NCBI GenBank assembly: GCA_033439795.1
Contig: JAUTDP010000013.1
Coordinates: forward strand, 434,001 to 498,000
From: Sordaria brevicollis
Lineage: Eukaryota; Ascomycota; Sordariomycetes; Sordariales; Sordariaceae
Direction: 5' to 3'
Length of the DNA: 64,000 nucleotides
The notes below the pieces were generated by a model. It had not been told where the DNA came from. It saw nothing but the letters and a program-made list of their open reading frames with translations, and did not search any database. Position numbers and translations under genes: made by a program. The first letter of the stretch is position 1, and every line of letters begins with the position of its first letter. This document shows, one piece after another, positions 58,219-64,000 of the stretch.

Positions 58219-59199
58219 ATGCCACCAAAAAAGGCTTCCCCCACCCGCGTCACCAAGGGCGGCCGTCTCGGCCACGGCCCGCGCTGGACCGCCTTCGAGG
58301 CATGGAACTCGGACCGCACCACCAAGGAAGTTATCCCGGGCACCGTCTGCAAGCAAATCAACTCCTTCTACGCGGACCCCCGGCGCTGGGCCAAGAATGG
58401 TAACCCGGAGCGTCCCCGCAAGTCCACGCTCCCCAAGACCGAAGATATCGACGTCTCCGATTGCATCTCCAACCGCGCGCGCCTCGCCATCGCCGAGCCC
58501 ATCTTCAGGGCCGACACCAAGTACTGCTGGACGTGCTTCCAATGCGGACGCCAACCCGACGACCCGGAGTGCGATTTCTCCTGCTACGACGAGATTCACT
58601 CTGGAGGCGGTAGCAAGTCCATGAACAACTTCTTTAGAAAGTGGCTTGAGATCCGCCACACCGGATCCGAAGAAAGGGGTTACGGCATCTTTGTCAAGTC
58701 GACCGGTCGGTACGAGATCCCCGCTGGTTCGTACCTCGGTCACTACATCGGCGAGATTGCCCCCGGTCCTTCCAAGGGAGTCGGCGGCAACAGCAATCGG
58801 TACCTTTACGAGCCGCAGGTTGGCCCGTCTTGGGACGCCGATAGGCCGATTATCGATGCCGGAAAGATGGGCAACTGGACTAGGTTCATGAACTCGAGCT
58901 GCAATCCCAATGTGGGCGAGTGTATCATGCAGATTGGCAAGGTTAGGGTCATCGCCTTCTTTGCGAACAAGACGCTGAAGAGCGGCGATGAGCTTTGTAT
59001 TTACTACGGCGATGATTATTTCAAGGGTCATGACATGTTGTGTTCTTGCGATGAGTATGAGGGGAAGCATGACCCAGCTGAGGTTGGAGCGTCCATGAAT
59101 GCTGAGTTGAGGCAGTCGGAGAGTTGGGCCGCCAACGCCAACATGGCGGTGTCATATGAGGAGTCTGAGGTGGAGTCTGAGATTTCTGAGGAGCCTTAA
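58219..59199 (+). CDS. SET-domain protein with altered NHSC motif
   Basis: Single exon, 326 aa, probably a lysine methyltransferase. A basic N-terminus (MPPKKASPTRVTKGGR) precedes a Cys cluster (C103, C106, C109, C118, C122) that may bind zinc like a pre-SET region. The SET core spans about 143-270: GYGIF (154-158), IPAGSYLGHYIGEI (167-180), RFMNSSCNPN (222-231) and GDELCIYYGDDY (256-267). A CxC (275-277) follows, as in post-SET segments. The usual RFxNHSCxPN has Ser226 where His is expected. The acidic tail ends EVESEISEEP. The target (histone or other) cannot be read from the sequence. The gene is convergent with nop9. The start at 58219 (AAAATGCC) is the first ATG of the frame. Confidence 0.9.
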   Translation: MPPKKASPTRVTKGGRLGHGPRWTAFEAWNSDRTTKEVIPGTVCKQINSFYADPRRWAKNGNPERPRKSTLPKTEDIDVSDCISNRARLAIAEPIFRADTKYCWTCFQCGRQPDDPECDFSCYDEIHSGGGSKSMNNFFRKWLEIRHTGSEERGYGIFVKSTGRYEIPAGSYLGHYIGEIAPGPSKGVGGNSNRYLYEPQVGPSWDADRPIIDAGKMGNWTRFMNSSCNPNVGECIMQIGKVRVIAFFANKTLKSGDELCIYYGDDYFKGHDMLCSCDEYEGKHDPAEVGASMNAELRQSESWAANANMAVSYEESEVESEISEEP

Positions 59200-59683
59200 T
59201 TGATGGTGTCACCACCGTTGACTTCCTTCTCGCTTCAATGGTTAGATGTCTTTGGCCTAGCGCTGTAGATACCCGCGATGCATATAGACCTGCTTTGTTA
59301 GTTTTTGGATATATAAACTTGTATTGATCTGGTCGTTTCTATTTGACTCGCGTGACTCGGTCTACAGCTTGTTAGCCATTTCGAAGCTGAAAATAAACAC
59401 TGAGACACTGACCATCAAGGTCAAGAGCCTGATAGCTACCTCTGCCTAGTATTCAAGGTCTGGTCCCGAGAGGTTCAATCGCACCCATAGGACATGAAAA
59501 AACGCAAGCTAAACTCAATTGGTACAAACAACGATGGTTTCAAAACCATATATCTCTGTTCATCCCACAGGGTATCATTATATCAATCGACTCTTAATAG
59601 CACAAGAAAATGGGGTCCCTTCTTCAGTGACCAGTAGTCCCCATGCTTTTTCGCTCCTCTTCCCATGGAAGTCAGGTAAAATT
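59200..59683. other. convergent 3' flanks of the SET and nop9 genes
   Basis: 484 bp between two stop codons of converging genes. It should contain both 3' UTRs. No other gene seen. Confidence 0.6.
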
Positions 59684-62041
59684 CTATGCCCCTACCTCCT
59701 TCTTCTTCTCAAACTTCTTGTTGTCCTTGTTCCCCGCCGCCGGAAACCCACCCTTGGCCTTCTTGGGGTCAAAGTTCTTTCCCAGATAACCCTTTGGCTT
59801 CTTCTCGGCCTCCTCCTTCTCCTTCTCCTCTCTCTTCTTGGGCACCGCCGCTACTCTCGCTGTCTCTGGGTCGGTTTCCTTGGCCCACCGGACCCAGTCG
59901 TGGCGTCTGTGGCTCCACATGTCGCCCTTCCAGGTCCTCCATACGTTGCGTCCCAACCAGGACTCTCTGAGGTCACGCTCGTATTGCGCAAGCTGTGAGA
60001 TGATGTTCTCCTTCATGTGGAAGGGGACGGCAGGGGCGTTGGGCTCGGCCGGCTTGGATGGGAGAGCGATGACCTCGTTGAGGACGGTGGAGCCGTGCTG
60101 AGAGGTGGCGAGCTCCCAAACGTGGGGAAGAAGGGATGATACAAGAACCTTGTGGAAGGTAGGAGTTGTGGCTGTCGTCTGAAGAGCCTTGACGAGAATC
60201 GAAGAGGTGTTGCGAGAGGTGGTGGCCATCTTCACGATCTGTGAGGGCTTGAGGGCGGCGAGTGACGCTTGGATGGCCTTTGATGGCTGACCGGGAATGG
60301 CTAGCAGAGCAGCGACGAGTTGGGAGCCGTGGTTGAGCATCTGGGCCTTGTTCTTCTCTTCTGGGGTCTGGAACTTTCGCTGCTCGGGCTTCTTTTCCTC
60401 CTTCTTCTCCTCCTCTCCTCCCTCAGCCATCTCTGTGTCTTGGTCTTGGGCCTTTTCCTCCTCTTCAACAACCTCGTCGAGCATGCAAAGCTTGGGCACA
60501 AGGTTCTTCCAGTCGTTGCCATATGCAGATGTGAGAGCCTTGAGAAGGGAGTTGATCTCGTCGGTACCGTTACGGACGTGGCAGCGCTCGAAAAGGGTCT
60601 TGATAACGTTGAAGCGTCCCTTGTCGACAAAGTTCGCCATCTCGGGCAGAGACTTCTCAACAGCGTCGGCAAGATCTTCTCTGCTGAGACGGTTGAGAAC
60701 CCTGATGGCTGGGTAGCAGGCGATATCGTTGCGAAGCAGACTCTGGATACGGGGGCCGAAGATGTGTTGCTGAAGACCTTTGAAAACCTTACCGGGGCAG
60801 TGGGTGATGAGTGTCTCAAGGAGTCGCGAACCGATCGGGTCGTAGATCATGGAGTTGACGAACTCGGCGGCTTGTGTGGTGTTGTCGGCGAATGCGGCGG
60901 GTGCGTCGGGAACAAGCATGCCCAAGAGTGTAACTTCGGGCTGTGCCTCCTCCTCCGTCTTTTCTTCCGTCTCTTCGTCGCCCTTCTTCTGCTTCTTCTC
61001 CTTCTTTTCCTTGTTCTTTCCAAATAGTGTCAACTCCAGCTCCAACAACAGCTGCAACGTCGGATTACCGGTAGGATGCTTCGCCAACACCCTCAATGCC
61101 GTAGCATCCATTGTAGCTGTGGAGTCGTCAATGATCTTCTTGATCGCCATCGTGAAAGATGACGGAACCGCTCTGACTTGGGAGCTCAATTCGCTCGCGT
61201 TAGCCGCCGCGCCCTCTACTGTGATATACTCCTTCTTCCTGCTCTGCAAGAGACTCTTGGTGCCCGCCTGATCCAGCGGCCTTCCCGAAAGAATAACCAG
61301 CAGCGCGCGCATAGCGTGCGAGCCGAACCTATCACTGAGCAAAAATCCAATATGTTCCTCCAGCTCGTCCAGCGTCAGCAGGAAGAGATCTTCCATTGAC
61401 GACTTCATGGCCTCGATCTCCTCCTCGCCCTCCGGGAGGGGCTCCATCTCGTACTCGCCGCTCAGCTCCTGGGTGACGACGGGGGCCGACTGCAGGAACA
61501 GCTTTTCGCAACAATGACTGGCAAAACGATGGGTGACGAGTGAAATAAAATGGCCACCGAAAGCGTCGAACAAGCTCTTCTTCTGGCGGGTGTTGGACAG
61601 CAAAATCAGGCGCTCCATGAGACGCGAGCAGGACTGACTGCTGGCCAGCTTGAGCTCCTTGCCCTTCATTTCCTTGTAGACGTTCTGAAGAAAGATGTCG
61701 CGCTCCTCGGAGGAGGGGAAGTCGTTCAGCTCGAGAAGCTCGTCGGCGTGGCGGAAGTACTCCTGCTCCTCTTCGGCGAGCATGCCGAAGAACTCGCGTT
61801 CGAAGTTGGTGTTGGGACCGCGACGGCCCTCATCGGGAGCTCCTCCGGGGAACGCATTCTCGTCGTAGGTGCCGTCAAGAGGTGGAGGGACATAATCGCC
61901 GGCCTCCTGTTGTTGAGCTTCCTCGTCGCGGCGCTGCTTCTTTTGGTCTCTCTCTTCTTCGTGTTCGATTTCTCTTTCTCTCTTCTTGGCGCGCTTCTCG
62001 TCGCGCACCAATTGGCGTTTTGACTTTCTGTTCTTGCCCAT
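59684..62041 (-). CDS. nop9: Nop9, Pumilio-repeat ribosome-assembly factor
   Basis: Nop9 is a nucleolar RNA-binding protein of the 90S/40S pre-ribosome. In yeast it binds pre-rRNA near the 18S 3' end and controls its cleavage. This is one uninterrupted frame of 785 aa, within the range for filamentous fungi. The N-terminus is highly basic (MGKNRKSKRQLVRDEKRAKK) with a Lys/Glu coiled stretch, as in other Nop9 proteins. Degenerate Pumilio helices run from about 120 to 720, including HRFASHCCEKL, DRFGSHAMRALL, DPIGSRLLETL and SQHGSTVLNEV. Two charged low-complexity insertions lie near 345-375 and 545-590. The C-terminus has RESWLGRNVWRTWKGDMW, typical of the family, then a basic tail. It is divergent from nothing on its left and tandem with the next minus-strand gene. 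Confidence 0.95.
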   Translation of the reverse strand: MGKNRKSKRQLVRDEKRAKKREREIEHEEERDQKKQRRDEEAQQQEAGDYVPPPLDGTYDENAFPGGAPDEGRRGPNTNFEREFFGMLAEEEQEYFRHADELLELNDFPSSEERDIFLQNVYKEMKGKELKLASSQSCSRLMERLILLSNTRQKKSLFDAFGGHFISLVTHRFASHCCEKLFLQSAPVVTQELSGEYEMEPLPEGEEEIEAMKSSMEDLFLLTLDELEEHIGFLLSDRFGSHAMRALLVILSGRPLDQAGTKSLLQSRKKEYITVEGAAANASELSSQVRAVPSSFTMAIKKIIDDSTATMDATALRVLAKHPTGNPTLQLLLELELTLFGKNKEKKEKKQKKGDEETEEKTEEEAQPEVTLLGMLVPDAPAAFADNTTQAAEFVNSMIYDPIGSRLLETLITHCPGKVFKGLQQHIFGPRIQSLLRNDIACYPAIRVLNRLSREDLADAVEKSLPEMANFVDKGRFNVIKTLFERCHVRNGTDEINSLLKALTSAYGNDWKNLVPKLCMLDEVVEEEEKAQDQDTEMAEGGEEEKKEEKKPEQRKFQTPEEKNKAQMLNHGSQLVAALLAIPGQPSKAIQASLAALKPSQIVKMATTSRNTSSILVKALQTTATTPTFHKVLVSSLLPHVWELATSQHGSTVLNEVIALPSKPAEPNAPAVPFHMKENIISQLAQYERDLRESWLGRNVWRTWKGDMWSHRRHDWVRWAKETDPETARVAAVPKKREEKEKEEAEKKPKGYLGKNFDPKKAKGGFPAAGNKDNKKFEKKKEVGA

Positions 62042-62527
62042 ATTTGATCCGTTCGCTCGGCTTCTCGGTCGATCGGTTGCGTAGAGTGGTGCAAAGAGGG
62101 GATGATGAGGAGATGAATGGGCGAGAAGACGGATGGTTGCTGGATGAACTTGCTAGAATCCAACTAAAAAGTTTCCTTATCTTATCGCAGCGAGCACCTG
62201 GGGAGCCGGTATGTACCTCTAAGTACCTAGCGACTGGTGCCAAGACATAAATGACCCTAACCCTGATGAGACCATTCCCCAGTCAGTGTCCAAGATCATC
62301 ACCGTGAACTTGACAAGATCGAGAGCAAAGGTTGCAGGTACACTTTTATAGTAAAATCATATCATCATTTATCTCATCATTGACCTAAACTCCTCTATCC
62401 AAAGCTTATCTAAAGCCACTTAAAGTCAACCACGACGACCATCCCGTCTACTTCCACCGAATATGGCCTTCAACCACGACTCCACGCCGAACATGAACTT
62501 AAATCTTGCTACTACCATATACCACAC
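62042..62527. other. spacer: nop9 promoter and 3' flank of the hydrolase-like gene
   Basis: 486 bp without a gene. It must hold the nop9 promoter and the 3' UTR of the upstream minus-strand gene. Confidence 0.55.
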
Positions 62528-64000
62528 CTAAACCGTAGCAGACCTCGTGGGCGGCCTATCCTCCGGACTCCTCCCATTCCTATACTGCCACAACCTACTC
62601 AAATCCTTAACCTTGACCTTAGCCGCCTTGCTCCCGCGCCTTCTAATCCTATGACCACCATGAACAGCCACACCTCCCACCACCTCATCCTCATCGCCAC
62701 TATCGCCTCCAATCCCATTTTTGCCGAGGTAACTAATCCCCATTGCCTCCTTAGCAGCCGCCATCGCGCTGCCCGCCTCGCCAATCGTGATCTCGCTCTC
62801 CATGAACTCATTGCCCGTTTCCGCACAGCCCACGAACTCGCCGGTCTTGGGATCTGTTTCGAGAGGGAACATGCCGTCCAAATAGTGCTGACAGAGCTGG
62901 TGGCCGCCACGGACGGTAGTGCGGGCGAAGACGCGCCCGATGAAGCGCGGCATAGTGTGCGCTCCGGGGATGGAGGTGGCAAAGTGCAGGATGCCCCAGA
63001 GGGCGACGAAGTCGGTCGTGTGGGCGTAGTGCTCGATGTGGCCGATGGCACGGCCGGAGACGGCTGAGGGGACGATGGCGCTGGTTTCGGAGGTGAGGGA
63101 GGGGATGCTGCTGGGTTCTACCCAGGAGCCCTGGGTGGTGGTGCCGTTCGTGTCCGCCGTCGCGGGATCGGTACCCGTGCCTGTCCTCTGCTGTGGGGAT
63201 GTTTCGGCCAGGGATTGGTTGTCGGACAGGGTTTCCCTCTGCTCCGTGTTCCCACTTCCCGCTGTCGTGTTGGTGGAGTCGGTGGATGCTGCCAGAGGGT
63301 TGCTGAGGGCGTGTTGCTGGGACTGGATATTTCGGTGCGGGTTGTTGAAGTGGTTGGCGGCGTTTCCGAACGTGTAGACTTCCAGCTTGGCCAGCAGGTT
63401 CTGGGGAAGCTCTTGGAGCAGCCAGTCGATGATCATGCCGCCCTCGATGGCACCCTGTGAGTGCAGGATGAAGATGACCTTGGAGTACTGCGGGTTGTAG
63501 AGCTTCTCCTTGATGATCCGGTAGCAGATACGGACGTCTGCTGTGGCGTAGCCGAGGTTGCGTTGGACGAGACATTCGATGACATCGAACAAGATACCGG
63601 CGCTGGATCGGTCAGCCTAGAAGTAAAGAGGGAAACAGGCAAGGGTGTGTCTGAGGGCACTTGACTCACGTTTTGTTGTGTATCCCGAGGATGGGACGCT
63701 TAAAGGTAATAGCTAGCCGGTTAAGGTTGCTCTGCATCCAGTGCTCTCTATTGTGTCGTCTTGTCAGCTCAGCTCGCTCAGGAACCGGTCAACCGGGGAC
63801 TTTTATGAGACCAAAGTCTCAGCCGGTGTCACTTACCCAACTGCCACACCGTTAATGAAGATCCACTGCTCGTGGGCATGTTCAGGAAGCGCTGGTGCGT
63901 ATTTTGGGTCGGAATGGTATTCGACCTCCTTCCCGTTGAGCAGGGTGCAAAGATAGTAGTTGACAACCATAAACAATCCGATAGCCAAGCCAGCCGTCCA
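62528..64000 (-). CDS. alpha/beta-hydrolase-like membrane protein, 5' part outside window
   Basis: The C-terminal 438 residues are present in three exons: >64000-63837, 63747-63670 and 63602-62528. The visible start is a membrane helix (GLAIGLFMVVNYYLC). A conserved block follows (EHWMQSNLNRLA, RPILGIHNKTAGILFDV, ADVRICYRIIKEKLY). Next comes VIFILHSQGAIEGGMIIDWLL, where HSQG is a likely nucleophile elbow of a lipase-type alpha/beta-hydrolase. The H/D partners would be in HIEHYAHTTDF further on. A Ser/Thr-rich, low-complexity segment separates the two. The tail is basic. Fungi have a family of such proteins of unknown substrate, sometimes listed as putative lipases or hydrolases. Introns are 89 nt and 67 nt with CTGAC branch sites. 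The frame is intact throughout. Confidence 0.85.
63603..63669 (-). other. intron (67 nt) in the hydrolase-like gene
   Basis: Donor GTGAGT, branch GGCTGACC, acceptor ATCCAG. A nearer TAG 14 nt upstream of the acceptor would break the frame, so the second AG is used. Confidence 0.8.
63748..63836 (-). other. intron (89 nt) in the hydrolase-like gene
   Basis: Donor GTAAGT, branch GAGCTGACAA, acceptor CAATAG. It joins ...FINGVAVG to EHWMQSN in frame. Confidence 0.88.

Noticed and set aside
58213..59070. 285-codon minus-strand frame over the SET gene
   Set aside because: Antisense shadow; the SET motifs are on the plus strand.
60320..61027. 235-codon Leu-rich plus-strand frame over nop9
   Set aside because: Antisense of Glu/Lys-rich nop9 codons gives Leu/Phe-rich nonsense; nop9 is clearly recognisable.

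Overview
The window is nuclear DNA of a filamentous ascomycete, most likely Neurospora or a close Sordariales relative. The protein-coding genes have short introns (51-89 nt) with GT...CTRAC...AG signals, Nop9, RasGAP and phosphoketolase look like those of Pezizomycotina, and three tRNA genes are eukaryotic in form, one with an intron. Two blocks (about 4.3-34.3 kb and 48.4-51.4 kb) are extremely AT-rich, full of stop codons and poor in CpA/TpG while CpG is kept. That is the pattern of repeat-induced point mutation (RIP).

Layout. 1-3.78 kb: ordinary base composition, no gene I can defend. 3,785-3,857: tRNA-Lys. 4,335-34,322: a 30 kb nest of LTR retrotransposons that I could resolve completely from LTR pairs and target-site duplications (TSDs). 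A minus-strand Ty1/Copia element (318-nt LTRs) sits between tRNA-Lys and tRNA-Asp. Into it went a 2.2 kb gag-only LTR element (246-nt LTRs) and a chromodomain Ty3/Gypsy element, 'Gypsy A' (266-nt LTRs). Into Gypsy A went two related Gypsy elements, B (306-nt LTRs) in its gag and C (295-nt LTRs) in its RNase H. Into gag of Gypsy B went a 412-bp MITE-like element that escaped heavy RIP. 34,532-34,626: intron-containing tRNA-Asp.

35.0-45.3 kb: two minus-strand genes, phosphoketolase (3 exons, 827 aa) and a Ras GTPase-activating protein (5 exons, 780 aa), separated by a 5 kb gene-poor stretch that holds a 551-bp foldback/MITE-like element. 45.3-48.4 kb: gene-poor upstream region of the RasGAP gene with microsatellites. 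48.4-51.4 kb: a second RIP block with a dead DDE_1 (pogo/CENP-B type) transposase. 51.4-54.4 kb: gene-poor, with tRNA-Gly.

54.4-64 kb: a compact gene cluster. Plus strand: an unrecognised 338-aa protein, a NodB-type polysaccharide deacetylase, a small four-helix membrane protein and a SET-domain protein with an altered N-H-S-C motif. Minus strand: the ribosome-assembly factor Nop9 and an alpha/beta-hydrolase-like membrane protein that runs off the right edge. These genes show no shared pathway; phosphoketolase (carbon metabolism), RasGAP (Ras signalling), SET (lysine methylation) and Nop9 (18S rRNA maturation) look like independent loci. The most notable structure is the fully datable, four-level transposon stack wedged between two tRNA genes.
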